NCBI RefSeq assembly: GCF_003325455.1
Contig: NZ_CP025198.1
Coordinates: forward strand, 1,674,001 to 1,738,000
Length of the DNA: 64,000 nt
Direction of reading: 5' to 3'
From: Acidipropionibacterium virtanenii
Lineage (GTDB): Bacteria; Actinomycetota; Actinomycetes; Propionibacteriales; Propionibacteriaceae
Positions 55,493 to 64,000 of this stretch are shown in pieces. The first letter of the stretch is position 1. Every line of letters begins with the position of its first letter. The translations under genes and the position numbers were made by a program. The notes below the pieces were generated by a model that was given only the letters and a program-made list of their open reading frames with translations, was not told where the DNA came from and did not search any database.

Positions 55493-57139
55493 ATGGGACG
55501 GGACTTCTGGGAACTCAGCGGGGTGATCGAACAGGCGCTGGACGCCATCGACCACACCGGCGACTCCCGGATGCCCGACACCCAGAAGGTCGCCGCGATG
55601 AGACGGGCCCGAGCCCTCGCCGACCAGATGGTGGCCCTGGCCGCCGTCTATACCGACCTGGTGGCCAGGTCCTCCGCCACCGAGAGGACCACCGGGACAC
55701 CCCTGAGCGACTATCTGGCGGTCACCGAGGGCCGCAGCTCCTCGGAGGCCAACGGGCTGGTGCATCAGGCGGGCCGGATCACCGCCGACCCCCGGGTGCG
55801 TGACGCCGCCCTGGCCGGGACCGTGTCTCCGGGCAAGGCCGCCGCGGCCGGGGCCGTGCTGCGTGACCTTCCGCGCCACGACATGAGTGAGGCGCAACGA
55901 CGGGCCGCCGCCGAGACGCTGATCGATCAGGCCGCCGGTGGGGTCACCACCGGCCAGATAGCCCGCTCCGCCGATCGAGTGCTGGAGCAGGTGGCCCCCG
56001 ACCTGGCCCCCACCCCCGACGGGCGAGCCGCCGAGGCCGAACGGCGCCGCCGCCGGGCCGTCCGGGAACGCCACCTCACGTTCGCCGACACGGGGAGGGG
56101 CTCGGCGCGGATCTTCGGGCAGTTGCCCCAGATGGAGGGCGACCTGCTGCGCACAGTCGTCGGGGCGTGCGTGGAACGCGACCGAGGTGACGAACGCCGC
56201 GAACTCGAGACCCTCAAGGCGCAGAGGGCCACGGGGGAGTTGAGTGCCGGCCAGTACTTCGCGGCGCGGACCGTCCTGGGGGAGCGGGAGTCCCGCACCA
56301 CCGCCCAACGGCAGGCCGACGCGATCACTGACATGGTCACCGCCCTCCAGAGCGCCGGACAGATCCCGGTCGCCGGCGGTGAGACACCGCGGGTCGTGGT
56401 CACCCTCGACTACACAAAGCTCCTGCAGCTGGCCGTGGAGGCGGCGGCCACCGGCCTCCGCCCCGACGGCAGCCCTTTGGATGAGGTGTCGGTCGCCCGG
56501 TTGCGGACCGCGGTGACCGGCACCACCAAGTCCGGGCAGGACATCCCGGCCTCCCAGGTGCGTCTGGCCTGCTGCGACGCCGGGATCCTGCCGACCGTTC
56601 TCGGCCAGGCCTCCGAGATCCTGGATGTGGGACGGGAGCACCGGCTGGTGGCACCCCAGATCCGCAAGGCCCTGACCTTGCGGGACTCCGGGTGCGTCAT
56701 CCCCGGCTGCACCGTTCCCGCACCGGCCTGTCAGGCCCACCACGTCATCCCCTGGTGGGCCGGCGGACCCACATCCCTGAACAACCTCGCCCTGATCTGC
56801 CGGCATCACCACGGGGTCATCGAACCCCACCGCTACGACCCCGCCGCCGACCAATGGCGCATCACCTTCGACCCCGACACCGGGAAACCCCAGGTCCACC
56901 CGCCCCGACGCCTCCGCCACGACCTCCCACCCGGCCCGGATGCCGGGGAGGACTCCGCCCACGGCCGAGACAGGGCGACCGCGACGCCCGAAGTCGTCTC
57001 GTCCGGAGGCCACGGCGAGTACCAGCAGGAGAACTCCGCCCTCGGGCCGGAGAAGAGCGCGGATCGCCGGGATGGCGATGGTGACGGGGCACATCGATGC
57101 GCTGAACGACCCGACGATCAGGAGCCACTCATCGCGTGA
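55493..57139 (+). CDS. DUF222/13E12-type HNH endonuclease domain protein
   Basis: The 548-residue protein has the long helical DUF222 region of the 13E12 repeat family (about residues 20-360). The HNH motif CQAHHVIPWWAGGPTSLNN then CRHHH follows near residue 425. The IPGCTVPAP Cys pair probably supports a zinc site. A low-complexity, charged tail of about 85 residues ends it. Such genes are multi-copy in many actinobacterial genomes and are thought to be mobile or intron-like; the function is not settled. Its flanks are AT-richer and it separates the permease region from the trp operon, which suggests insertion. Confidence 0.85.
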   Translation: MGRDFWELSGVIEQALDAIDHTGDSRMPDTQKVAAMRRARALADQMVALAAVYTDLVARSSATERTTGTPLSDYLAVTEGRSSSEANGLVHQAGRITADPRVRDAALAGTVSPGKAAAAGAVLRDLPRHDMSEAQRRAAAETLIDQAAGGVTTGQIARSADRVLEQVAPDLAPTPDGRAAEAERRRRRAVRERHLTFADTGRGSARIFGQLPQMEGDLLRTVVGACVERDRGDERRELETLKAQRATGELSAGQYFAARTVLGERESRTTAQRQADAITDMVTALQSAGQIPVAGGETPRVVVTLDYTKLLQLAVEAAATGLRPDGSPLDEVSVARLRTAVTGTTKSGQDIPASQVRLACCDAGILPTVLGQASEILDVGREHRLVAPQIRKALTLRDSGCVIPGCTVPAPACQAHHVIPWWAGGPTSLNNLALICRHHHGVIEPHRYDPAADQWRITFDPDTGKPQVHPPRRLRHDLPPGPDAGEDSAHGRDRATATPEVVSSGGHGEYQQENSALGPEKSADRRDGDGDGAHRCAERPDDQEPLIA

Positions 57140-57489
57140 CGCTCGGGTCGAGGGCCTGAATGGGAAAAGAGGTGGTGGGAAGGGCGGTCGTGGAAATGGA
57201 TGTCATTGAAAATCCTGATCCGGGTAAGGCTGAGCGGGGACAGGCTGAATGGTTCTGGCGTAGGGTCAAGACCCGGCAGAATCTGTGCCCCCGAACGGGA
57301 GGTTCGAAAGGCCATGAAGCGGAACGCATTGCGTCCCCAGCTCTGGCCATCGTCTGGGACCGGATACCGGCATTTCCCGGGGCACCTCGCCGATCAGCGG
57401 CAGCATATATCTCCAGGCGCCGGGCGACCGGCAAGCCGAGAGATGAACGCCCTCGCCCCCGTCGACCGTCGGTGGTCATAATGAACCCC
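57140..57489. other. Intergenic region before hisI
   Basis: This 350-base stretch holds no gene I can support. A reading frame in the hisI phase opens at ATG 57160, but its content is basic and low-quality, and the hisI family begins at the ATG 57490 region. A cluster of TGG codons at 57161-57199 has no start codon in its phase. A CATAAT box at 57477-57482, seven bases before ATG 57490, may be the hisI promoter. Confidence 0.5.
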
Positions 57490-57834
57490 ATGTCACTCGA
57501 CCCAGCGATCGCAGCGCGACTCAAGCGCAATCCCGACGGACTGGTCCCCGCCGTCGTCCAGGAGGACTCCACCGGGGCCGTCCTCATGATGGCCTGGATG
57601 GACGACGAGGCCCTGGCCCGCACCCTGGCCACCCGCAAGGCCACCTACTGGTCGCGGTCGCGTTCCGAGTACTGGGTCAAGGGGGAGACCTCCGGCCACA
57701 CCCAGCACGTCCGCGAGGTCCGTCTGGACTGCGACGGCGACACCATCCTCTTGAGGGTCGACCAGACAGGCGGAGCCTGCCACACCGGCGACCACACCTG
57801 CTTCGACGCCGACCAGCTGCTGGGGGACCAGTGA
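57490..57834 (+). CDS. hisI: Phosphoribosyl-AMP cyclohydrolase
   Basis: The 114-residue enzyme carries out the third step of histidine synthesis. [37 protein letters not shown] and [24 protein letters not shown] are the cyclohydrolase blocks with the zinc and magnesium ligands. No ATP-pyrophosphatase (HisE) domain is fused. ATG 57490 fits the CATAAT box; ATG 57481 is also in frame. It overlaps trpE by GTGA, the usual actinobacterial link of hisI to the trp operon. Confidence 0.92.
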   Translation: MSLDPAIAARLKRNPDGLVPAVVQEDSTGAVLMMAWMDDEALARTLATRKATYWSRSRSEYWVKGETSGHTQHVREVRLDCDGDTILLRVDQTGGACHTGDHTCFDADQLLGDQ

Positions 57835-59384
57835 CCCAGAACCTCACCATCGAACCCACCCTCGATCAGTTCCGCGCACTGGCCGCCGAGCCCGGCCGCG
57901 GTGTCATCAGCGTGCGCGCCAGACTCACCGCCGACGACGTCACCCCCGTCGGCGTCTACAACCATCTGTGCGGAACCCGCGATCTCACCTTCCTGCTGGA
58001 ATCGGCCGAGGCCGGCATCTGGTCGCGCTGGTCCTTCATCGGCGTGCGCTGCGAGACCGCACTCACCAGCGTCGACGGACATGCCGAGTGGATCGGGGAA
58101 CGGCCCGCCGGCGTCGACGGGCACACCGATCCGCTCGACGCCCTCGGTTCCTCTCTGAAAGCCCTGCGGTCCCCACGCGAGGACGGCATGCCTCCACTGA
58201 CGTCGGGATTCATCGGCTACCTCGGCTACGATGTCGTCCGCCGCCTGGAGCAGATCGGCGAGAGCACGCTCGACGACCTCCAGCTGCCCGAACTGTGCTT
58301 CATGCTCGTCGGCGAGATGGCCGTCGTCGACCACCATCGCGGCGAGCTGTGGCTCATCTCCAACGAGTACCGGCCCGCCGCCGACTCAGCACAGATCGAC
58401 TCAGCACAGATCGACGCCGCCTGGCGCCGCGCCGTGAACCGAATCGAGCAGATGGCCGAGCGCCTCGCCGAACCCAGGGCCAGCCTCACCGAGATCGACC
58501 ACGGTCTGGCCGACGTCACGGTCGTGCGCCAGCGCACCCCCGAACAGTTCGCCGGGATGGTCGACGCCGCCATCGAGAAGATCCGCGACGGCGAGGTCTT
58601 CCAGGTGGTCCCCAGCCAGCGCTTCGACATCGAGACCGGCGCCGAGGCACTGGACCTCTACCGGCAGCTGCGTCGTCGCAACCCCAGCCCCTACCTGTAC
58701 CTGCTGAGGCTGCCCGGATTCGCCGTCGTCGGCTCCTCCCCGGAGGCACTGGTGACCCTGACAGACGGTGTGGCCACCACCCATCCCATCGCCGGCACCC
58801 GTCCCCGCGGGGCCACCGCGGCCGCGGACAGCGCCCTGGAGGCCGAGCTGCTGGCCGATGAGAAGGAGCGCTCCGAGCACACCATGCTCGTCGACCTGGG
58901 ACGCAACGATCTCGGCCGGGTCTGCGAACCCGGCACCGTCAACGTCACCCAGTTCATGCACGTGGGCCGCTACTCCCATGTGATGCATCTGGAGGCCTCG
59001 GTCACCGGCACGCCGCGGCCGGATGTGAGCGCCCTGGACGTCACCCTCTCCTGCTTCCCGGCCGGCACCCTGTCAGGTGCTCCCAAGATCAGCGCCATGC
59101 GCATCATCGAGGACATGGAGGCCACCCGCCGCGGCGTCTACGGGGGAGTCGTCGGCTACTTCGACCTGGCCGGCAACTCCGATGTCGCCATCGCGATCCG
59201 CACCGCCGTCCTCAAGGACGGCGTCGCCCACGTCCAGGCCGGAGCCGGCATCGTGCTCGACTCGATCGGGCTGTCTGAGAACCGGGAGTGCGAGAACAAG
59301 GCCGCCGCCGTCCTCGACGCCGTGCGCGGCGCCGAGGCCTGGTCAAGGGCCCACGCCACCGGAACCCACGTCGTCGATGCCTGA
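57831..59384 (+). CDS. trpE: Anthranilate synthase component I
   Basis: The 517-residue enzyme converts chorismate and ammonia to anthranilate. The N-terminal [17 protein letters not shown] region binds tryptophan for feedback control. [38 protein letters not shown] and [15 protein letters not shown] make up the active site. GTG 57831 overlaps hisI. A tandem 15-base duplication lies in a surface region ([11 protein letters not shown]). The glutaminase partner TrpG and TrpD are not in this window. Confidence 0.95.
   Translation: MTQNLTIEPTLDQFRALAAEPGRGVISVRARLTADDVTPVGVYNHLCGTRDLTFLLESAEAGIWSRWSFIGVRCETALTSVDGHAEWIGERPAGVDGHTDPLDALGSSLKALRSPREDGMPPLTSGFIGYLGYDVVRRLEQIGESTLDDLQLPELCFMLVGEMAVVDHHRGELWLISNEYRPAADSAQIDSAQIDAAWRRAVNRIEQMAERLAEPRASLTEIDHGLADVTVVRQRTPEQFAGMVDAAIEKIRDGEVFQVVPSQRFDIETGAEALDLYRQLRRRNPSPYLYLLRLPGFAVVGSSPEALVTLTDGVATTHPIAGTRPRGATAAADSALEAELLADEKERSEHTMLVDLGRNDLGRVCEPGTVNVTQFMHVGRYSHVMHLEASVTGTPRPDVSALDVTLSCFPAGTLSGAPKISAMRIIEDMEATRRGVYGGVVGYFDLAGNSDVAIAIRTAVLKDGVAHVQAGAGIVLDSIGLSENRECENKAAAVLDAVRGAEAWSRAHATGTHVVDA
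58383..58412 (+). repeat. In-frame tandem 15-base repeat in trpE
   Basis: Two perfect copies of GACTCAGCACAGATC at 58383-58397 and 58398-58412 add five residues (Asp-Ser-Ala-Gln-Ile) in a loop between the two halves of TrpE. Perfect identity suggests a recent slippage event. Confidence 0.85.
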
Positions 59385-59976
59385 TCCTGAGGTGGAACAG
59401 GCCGAGGTGGAACAGGCCAGTGTGCTGCCTGCCGGCCTGCGCGCGGCCCTGACGGCCCTGCCCCTGCTGTCCGCAGTCGTCGCAGTCGCGGTGGCGGGCC
59501 GCACCTGGCGCCAGGTGGGCACGGTCGCGGTGACCGGTGACCAGCTCACCAGTGATCTCGCCCGGGGGCTCGGACTGCTGTCGCTGGCCGCCTGGGCCCT
59601 GCTCCTGGTGGTGGGCGGCACCGGCCGCCGCGTCGTCGGCGTCCTGGAGGCCCTGATCGGTGCCGGGCTGGTGGCAGTGGTCGCCACTTCGGACTCCCTG
59701 CCGACGGGTCTCCAGGACCGCGGAGTCACGGAGGCCGCGCTGGCCTCGGCCCCCCTCCACTCAGCTGGCTGGCTGGCCCTGGCGGCCGCGATCCTGCTGG
59801 TCCTCGGCGGTGCGACGCTGGCCGTCCTGGCCCGCCGGTGGCCGCCGCGGGGCTCCCGATTCACCCGGAGTCGCACCGAACCCGAGAATCCACGGGAGAC
59901 CCGCGACATCTGGGCGGCGATGGATCGTGGCGAGGATCCCACCGTCGACCCCGACGGCGAGCCTCCGGCGAACTGA
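59377..59976 (+). CDS. Tryptophan-associated membrane protein
   Basis: The 199-residue protein has four predicted membrane helices, a short acidic N-terminus and a charged C-terminal tail (RDIWAAMDRGEDPT). It matches the Trp_oprn_chp family that lies after trpE in actinobacteria. The function is unknown; a role in tryptophan or indole transport has not been shown. ATG 59377 overlaps the trpE end by eight bases. The N-terminus holds a duplicated EVEQA unit. Confidence 0.8.
   Translation: MPDPEVEQAEVEQASVLPAGLRAALTALPLLSAVVAVAVAGRTWRQVGTVAVTGDQLTSDLARGLGLLSLAAWALLLVVGGTGRRVVGVLEALIGAGLVAVVATSDSLPTGLQDRGVTEAALASAPLHSAGWLALAAAILLVLGGATLAVLARRWPPRGSRFTRSRTEPENPRETRDIWAAMDRGEDPTVDPDGEPPAN
59389..59418 (+). 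repeat. In-frame tandem 15-base repeat in trp membrane protein gene
   Basis: Two perfect copies of GAGGTGGAACAGGCC at 59389-59403 and 59404-59418 encode Glu-Val-Glu-Gln-Ala twice. It is the same unit length as the duplication in trpE one kilobase upstream. Confidence 0.85.
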
Positions 59977-60020
59977 GGCTCTGGGCTATCCCGGACGCCC
60001 TGATCACTGCCTGAGAGGGC

Positions 60021-60038
60021 CCGGACAGGCCTGTCCGG
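60021..60038. terminator. 18-base perfect palindrome between trp membrane gene and HGxxPAAW gene
   Basis: CCGGACAGGCCTGTCCGG is fully self-complementary and lies directly before a promoter box. It may be a partial terminator or an operator for the internal trp promoter. Confidence 0.4.
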
Positions 60039-60043
60039 CGCGG

Positions 60044-60049
60044 TAAGGT
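60044..60049 (+). promoter_or_regulatory. Candidate internal promoter -10 box within trp cluster
   Basis: TAAGGT is seven bases before an ATG at 60057. It would allow trpCBA and lgt to be transcribed apart from trpE. Confidence 0.5.
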
Positions 60050-60056
60050 GCGCCTC

Positions 60057-60152
60057 ATGGACCGGTTGCGGCCCAGGGTCCCACCCATCTGCGCCGATGA
60101 GCGCCGTACAAGCCAATCAACGCACGAGAAGGCAATCCAGGAGGAGCCATGA
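60057..60152 (+). CDS. Possible 31-residue leaderless leader peptide before trpC region
   Basis: The frame starts MDRLRPRVPPICADERR and ends with a TGA that overlaps the ATG of the next gene (ATGA). The GGAGGAG ribosome site of that gene lies inside it. Start spacing from TAAGGT fits a leaderless mRNA. It has no Trp codons, so it is not a classical trp attenuator. Confidence 0.35.
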   Translation: MDRLRPRVPPICADERRTSQSTHEKAIQEEP

Positions 60153-60388
60153 GCAGTCCGGCAGAGCCCGCCCCCAGCCGGGCCCGGCAGGTCCGCGAGT
60201 ACGAGGACGGCAAGAGCCCCGCCGCATGGACCGGCGTCATCATCGCGGCCGTCGGCTTCATCGTGGCCACTGTCGGATCCCTGGCCGGCCCGAACTGGCC
60301 GATCATCATCGTCGGGGCCTCATTGATCGTGGTCGCTCTCATCGTGGCCGGGATCATGAAGGCCGCCGGACTCGGCCAGAGCCACTGA
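60149..60388 (+). CDS. HGxxPAAW-family small membrane protein
   Basis: The 79-residue product has two membrane helices (about residues 28-46 and 50-72) preceded by DGKSPAAW. This is the place of the HGxxPAAW motif found in actinobacterial proteins of the trp operon, here with Asp in place of His. The function is unknown. A strong GGAGGAG site precedes ATG 60149, and trpC starts nine bases after its stop. Confidence 0.82.
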   Translation: MSSPAEPAPSRARQVREYEDGKSPAAWTGVIIAAVGFIVATVGSLAGPNWPIIIVGASLIVVALIVAGIMKAAGLGQSH

Positions 60389-60396
60389 GGAGGGTC

Positions 60397-61206
60397 ATGT
60401 CCGTCACACCCAGACAGACCGGTACCGTGCTGGACGAGATCATCGCCGGGGTGCTGACCGACCTGCGGGGGCGCCAGGAGCTGGTCGAGGAGGCAGGCCT
60501 GCGCGAGGCCGCCGAACTCATCGACCCGCCCCTGGACCCTCAGCGGGCGCTGCGGGCCGACGGCCTGTCGGTGATCGCCGAGGTCAAGCGCGCGAGCCCC
60601 TCCAAGGGTCACCTCGCCGAGATCCGCGATCCCTCCGTGCTGGCCGGGAACTACCAGGCCGGCGGTGCCACCGCCATCAGCGTGCTCACCGAGGCCCGCC
60701 GGTTCAACGGCTCCCTGGCCGATCTCGACGCCGTGCGCGCAGGCGTCGGCATCCCGGTGCTGCGCAAAGACTTCATCGTCACCGAGTACCAGGTGCTGGA
60801 GGCCCGCGCCCACGGGGCCGATCTGGTGCTGCTCATCGTCGCGGCCCTCGACGACGCCGAGCTGGAGACCCTCTACCGGCTGATCCGTCGGCTGGGCATG
60901 ACCGCCCTGGTGGAGGTCCACAACGCTGAGGAGGCCCGGCGCGCCGCTCACCTCGGAGCCTCGGTGATCGGCGTCAACGCCCGCAACCTCAAGACCCTCG
61001 ATGTCGACACCGGCATCTTCGCCGAGCTGCTTCCCCAGCTGCCCGAACAGACGGTCAAGATCGCCGAGTCGGGGATCCTCACCCTCGACGACGCCCTCGC
61101 CGCCCACCGGGCCGGAGCCGACGCGATACTCGTCGGCGAGGCCCTGGTGCGCTCGGGAGACCCGGCGGCGTTCATCGCCTCGATCCGCGAGGCGACCTCC
61201 TCCTGA
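60397..61206 (+). CDS. trpC: Indole-3-glycerol phosphate synthase
   Basis: The 269-residue TIM-barrel enzyme closes the indole ring. VIAEVKRASPSKGHL holds the catalytic Glu and Lys, VLRKDFIVTEYQ the second Lys, LVEVHNAEEARRA and IGVNARNLKTLDVD the rest of the active site, and AESGI the phosphate site. GAGGAGG precedes ATG 60397. It is not fused to TrpF. Confidence 0.96.
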   Translation: MSVTPRQTGTVLDEIIAGVLTDLRGRQELVEEAGLREAAELIDPPLDPQRALRADGLSVIAEVKRASPSKGHLAEIRDPSVLAGNYQAGGATAISVLTEARRFNGSLADLDAVRAGVGIPVLRKDFIVTEYQVLEARAHGADLVLLIVAALDDAELETLYRLIRRLGMTALVEVHNAEEARRAAHLGASVIGVNARNLKTLDVDTGIFAELLPQLPEQTVKIAESGILTLDDALAAHRAGADAILVGEALVRSGDPAAFIASIREATSS

Positions 61207-61254
61207 GTGCCGCAGCGGCCCCCTCCTGAACCCCAAGAAAGAACGTGAGTATTC

Positions 61255-62541
61255 ATGTCACCCACACCTGTGTCACCTCATGCCGCTCAGGAGGCGGCTG
61301 TGAGGGAGCAGACCCTGCCCGATGAGCGCGGCCACTTCGACCGGTTCGGGGGACGATTCGTGCCCGAGGCCCTCCAGGCCGCGCTCAATCAGCTCGATGA
61401 GGTCTTCACCGAGGCGATGGCCGACCAGGCCTTCCTCGACGAGCTCGACGCGCTGCGCCGCGACTACGCCGGACGCCCCAGCCCGCTCACCGAGGCCCAC
61501 CGCTTCGCCGAACACTGTCGGGGCGCCCGCGTCCTCCTCAAGCGCGAGGACCTCAACCACACCGGCTCCCACAAGATCAACAACGTGCTCGGCCAGGCCC
61601 TGCTGGCCCGACGGATGGGCAAGCACCGGCTCATCGCCGAGACCGGAGCCGGACAGCACGGGGTCGCCACCGCCACCGTCGCCGCCATGCTGGGCATGGA
61701 GTGCCGGGTCTACATGGGCAAGGTCGACACCGACCGGCAGGCCCTCAATGTGGCCCGGATGCAGCTGCTGGGCGCCGAGGTGGTGGCAGTGGAGGCCGGC
61801 TCCCAGACGCTCAAGGACGCCATGAACGAGGCCATGCGCGACTGGGTGGCCCATGTCGCCGACACCCACTACCTGATCGGCACCGCTTCGGGCCCGGCAC
61901 CCTTCCCCAAGGTGGTTCGCGAGTTCCAGCGGATCATCTCCACCGAGTCCCGCAGCCAGATCCTGGCCGCGACCGGCAGACTGCCCGACGCCGTGTGCGC
62001 CTGCGTGGGCGGCGGCTCGAACGCGATCGGCTCCTTCGCCGAGTACATCCGCGACCCCGAGGTCGCTCTCTACGGCTTCGAGGCCGGGGGAGAGGGAGTG
62101 GCCACCGGGCGCCACGCCGCGTCGATCACCGGGGGATCGGTCGGCGTGCTGCACGGCACCCGCACCTTCATCCTCCAGGACTCCGACGGCCAGACCGTCG
62201 AGTCCCACTCCATCTCCGCCGGCCTGGACTACCCCGGGGTCGGCCCCGAGCACTCATGGCTCGCCGAGACCGGACGGGCGACTTACCTGCCGATCGACGA
62301 CGACGAGGCCATGGAGGCGCTGCGCCTCCTCACCCGCACTGAGGGCATCATGCCGGCCATCGAGTCGGCCCATGCGGTCGCCGGAGCGATGAGAATCGCC
62401 GGCGACCTGAGACGCGAGGACGGCGAGAAACCGGTGATCCTCATCACCGTCTCGGGTCGCGGGGACAAGGACGTCGACACCGCGCTTCGGTGGTTCGGCC
62501 TGGACGGCAGCGTCGACGCCACCACAGGAGGCATGAAGTGA
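61255..62541 (+). CDS. trpB: Tryptophan synthase beta chain
   Basis: The 428-residue PLP enzyme joins indole and serine. The PLP Lys is residue 107 in [39 protein letters not shown] (phosphate site) and [11 protein letters not shown] are family landmarks. The ribosome site before ATG 61255 is weak. It ends in a GTGA overlap with trpA. Confidence 0.96.
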   Translation: MSPTPVSPHAAQEAAVREQTLPDERGHFDRFGGRFVPEALQAALNQLDEVFTEAMADQAFLDELDALRRDYAGRPSPLTEAHRFAEHCRGARVLLKREDLNHTGSHKINNVLGQALLARRMGKHRLIAETGAGQHGVATATVAAMLGMECRVYMGKVDTDRQALNVARMQLLGAEVVAVEAGSQTLKDAMNEAMRDWVAHVADTHYLIGTASGPAPFPKVVREFQRIISTESRSQILAATGRLPDAVCACVGGGSNAIGSFAEYIRDPEVALYGFEAGGEGVATGRHAASITGGSVGVLHGTRTFILQDSDGQTVESHSISAGLDYPGVGPEHSWLAETGRATYLPIDDDEAMEALRLLTRTEGIMPAIESAHAVAGAMRIAGDLRREDGEKPVILITVSGRGDKDVDTALRWFGLDGSVDATTGGMK

Positions 62542-63383
62542 GCAGCAGCGGCGAGGCGTACCAGAAGGCCCGCGAACAGGGCCGGCCCGCCCTGGTCGGC
62601 TACCTGCCGGTGGGCCACCCCAGTGTCGACGACTCGTTGGCCGCGATGCGGGCCCTCACCGAGGGCACCACCGGAACGGGCGTCGATCTGGTGGAGATCG
62701 GCCTGCCCTACTCCGACCCCATGATGGACGGCACCGTCATCCAGCACGCCACCACCAGGGCGCTGGAACTGGGGGTGCGCACCCGCGACGCGCTGCGCGC
62801 CGCCGAGACCGTCGCCGCCACCGGCACCCACTGCGTGGTGATGACCTACTGGAACCTCATCGAGCACTACGGGGTCGACGCCTTCGCCCGCGACCTCGCC
62901 GCGGCCGGCGGCTCCGGGATCATCACGCCGGACCTGACTCCCGACGAGGCCGATGAATGGTTCGAGGCCTCCGATGAGCACGGCCTGGACCGGATCTTCC
63001 TGGTGGCCCCCTCCTCGACCGATGAGCGGCTGGCCCGCACCGTGCATGCCAGCCGCGGATGGGTGTACGCCACCAGCGTGATGGGTGTCACCGGAGCCAG
63101 GGCGCACACTTCCACCGCCGCTCCCGAGCTGGTGGCCAGGGTCAAGGCCGCCGATCCCGGGATCCCGGTGGGTGTCGGCCTGGGCGTCTCCGACGGGGAC
63201 CAGGCCGCCGAACTCGGGGCCTTCGCCGACGGTGTCATCGTCGGATCCGCGCTGGTCCGGGCGCTGGTGGAGGCCGACGAGTCCGGGGCCGGCGCCGCGG
63301 CCGGTATCGAGCGGATGCGCGGCATCGTCGACGATCTGGTCGACGGGGTGCGCCGGGCCCGGCCGGTGAGGCAGGCGCAGTGA
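62538..63383 (+). CDS. trpA: Tryptophan synthase alpha chain
   Basis: The 281-residue TIM-barrel subunit cleaves indole-glycerol phosphate. The catalytic Glu lies in [20 protein letters not shown]. The second residue, Asp, lies in [25 protein letters not shown] and VIVGSALV form the phosphate site. GTG 62538 is coupled to trpB; its stop is coupled to lgt. Confidence 0.95.
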   Translation: MSSSGEAYQKAREQGRPALVGYLPVGHPSVDDSLAAMRALTEGTTGTGVDLVEIGLPYSDPMMDGTVIQHATTRALELGVRTRDALRAAETVAATGTHCVVMTYWNLIEHYGVDAFARDLAAAGGSGIITPDLTPDEADEWFEASDEHGLDRIFLVAPSSTDERLARTVHASRGWVYATSVMGVTGARAHTSTAAPELVARVKAADPGIPVGVGLGVSDGDQAAELGAFADGVIVGSALVRALVEADESGAGAAAGIERMRGIVDDLVDGVRRARPVRQAQ

Positions 63384-64000
63384 TCCCCGGGCTCCCGGCC
63401 CTGGAGATCGCCCTGTCGATCCCCAGCCCGTCGATCAGCGGCTTCAGCATCGGGCCGGTGAGGATCCACTTCTACGCCCTGTGCATCCTGGCCGGGATCG
63501 TCGTCGCCTACCTCATCGGCGGACGGCGCTACCGCGCCGGGGGCGGGCGCCAGGAGGACTTCGAGACCGTCACCATCTGGGCGGTGATCGCCGGCATCGT
63601 CGGGGCCCGGATCTACCACGTCATCACCGATCACGAGCTCTACTTCGGCCCGGGCCGGACCTGGTACCACGCCTTCTTCATCTGGCAGGGCGGACTGGGG
63701 ATCTGGGGCTCGATCGCCGGCGGGGCGCTGGCGGTGTGGCTCGTGTGCCGGTCCAAGGGCCTGCGGTTCTGCGATCTGGCCGATGCGCTGGCCCCCGGCA
63801 TCCTGCTCGCACAGGGCATCGGAAGGCTGGGGAACTGGTTCAACCAGGAGCTCTTCGGGGGGCCGACGAGCCTGCCCTGGGGCCTGCGGATCGATCTGGA
63901 GCACCGGCCCCTGGGCTACCTGCAGTACTCGACCTTCCACCCGACCTTCCTCTACGAACTGATCTGGAACGTCGCCGGGGCCTGTTTCCTGCTGTGGGCC
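63380..64000 (+). CDS. lgt: Prolipoprotein diacylglyceryl transferase (truncated by window end)
   Basis: The 207 codons present cover most of the Lgt membrane core. The gene runs off the window, so its C-terminus is missing. IHFYALCILAGIV (first helix), GARIYHVITDHELY, WQGGLGIWGSIAGG, and the signature GQGIGRLGNWFNQE (here AQGIGRLGNWFNQE) are present. It transfers diacylglycerol to the lipobox Cys of lipoproteins such as the cyclophilin and ThiY above. GTG 63380 overlaps trpA (GTGA). Confidence 0.95.
   Translation, partial: MIPGLPALEIALSIPSPSISGFSIGPVRIHFYALCILAGIVVAYLIGGRRYRAGGGRQEDFETVTIWAVIAGIVGARIYHVITDHELYFGPGRTWYHAFFIWQGGLGIWGSIAGGALAVWLVCRSKGLRFCDLADALAPGILLAQGIGRLGNWFNQELFGGPTSLPWGLRIDLEHRPLGYLQYSTFHPTFLYELIWNVAGACFLLWA

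Noticed and set aside
57290-57320. TTCGAA with nearby G-rich arms, resembling a tRNA T-loop
   Set aside because: No acceptor, D or anticodon stems can be drawn around it and no CCA end follows.
57160-57489. N-terminal extension of hisI from ATG 57160
   Set aside because: The added residues are basic and unlike HisI, and the family starts near ATG 57490 with a promoter-like box just before it.

Overview
The window is GC-rich DNA of a high-GC actinobacterium, most likely a member of the Propionibacteriaceae (Propionibacterium/Acidipropionibacterium type). The family assignment is an inference. It rests on methylmalonyl-CoA epimerase together with a PduO-type cobalamin adenosyltransferase (Wood-Werkman propionate route), NucS instead of MutS/MutL, the GlgE glycogen pathway, the atp operon followed by a DUF2550 gene, and typical actinobacterial gene pairs. 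Coding density is very high. Many neighbours overlap by 4 bases (GTGA or ATGA), and many first genes of transcripts appear leaderless (a TANNNT box 5 to 8 nt before the start codon).

Layout. (1) 1-4.8 kb: an exported SGNH-hydrolase-like protein, then a compact two-way cassette: asnB-like amidotransferase plus NadE-like ligase on the minus strand, and acyl carrier protein plus serine-acetyltransferase-like enzyme on the plus strand. This is the most unusual part of the window. (2) 4.9-12.7 kb: the complete F1Fo ATP synthase operon (atpI, atpZ-like, atpBEFHAGDC). (3) 12.8-19.5 kb: DUF2550 protein, cobalamin adenosyltransferase, cyclophilin-type lipoprotein, alpha/beta hydrolase, NucS, a DivIVA/Scy-like coiled-coil protein, methylmalonyl-CoA epimerase and two small membrane genes. 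(4) 19.6-39.1 kb: a carbohydrate-storage region with phosphoglucomutase, YbbN-like protein, beta-phosphoglucomutase, GH65 phosphorylase, a PTS IIBCA permease, glgE-pep2-glgB, glgP and glgX.

(5) 39.3-42.9 kb: cysteine desulfurase, MnmA and a MetE-like protein (sulfur and tRNA thiolation), then a small membrane protein. (6) 42.9-48.3 kb: a three-gene ABC-2 exporter, then a TPP-riboswitch-controlled thiamine-precursor importer (thiZ-thiX-thiY). (7) 48.3-55.1 kb: DedA-like protein, ACT-domain protein, gatCAB, a purine/uracil permease and a TIGR03085 protein. (8) 55.1-57.5 kb: an HNH/DUF222 nuclease gene in AT-richer surroundings, probably an insertion. (9) 57.5-64 kb: hisI-trpE-trp membrane protein-HGxxPAAW protein-trpC-trpB-trpA-lgt, with lgt cut by the window end.

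The carbohydrate genes fit together: Pgm links glucose-6-P and glucose-1-P, Pep2 makes maltose-1-P, GlgE polymerises it, GlgB branches it, and GlgP and GlgX take the polymer apart. The trp and thi operons supply tryptophan and thiamine. Several operons (asnB, divIVA-like, thi, HGxxPAAW-trpC, and perhaps gatC) seem to begin with very short leader reading frames that end on or next to the first gene's start. I saw no rRNA, tRNA, CRISPR array or transposase.
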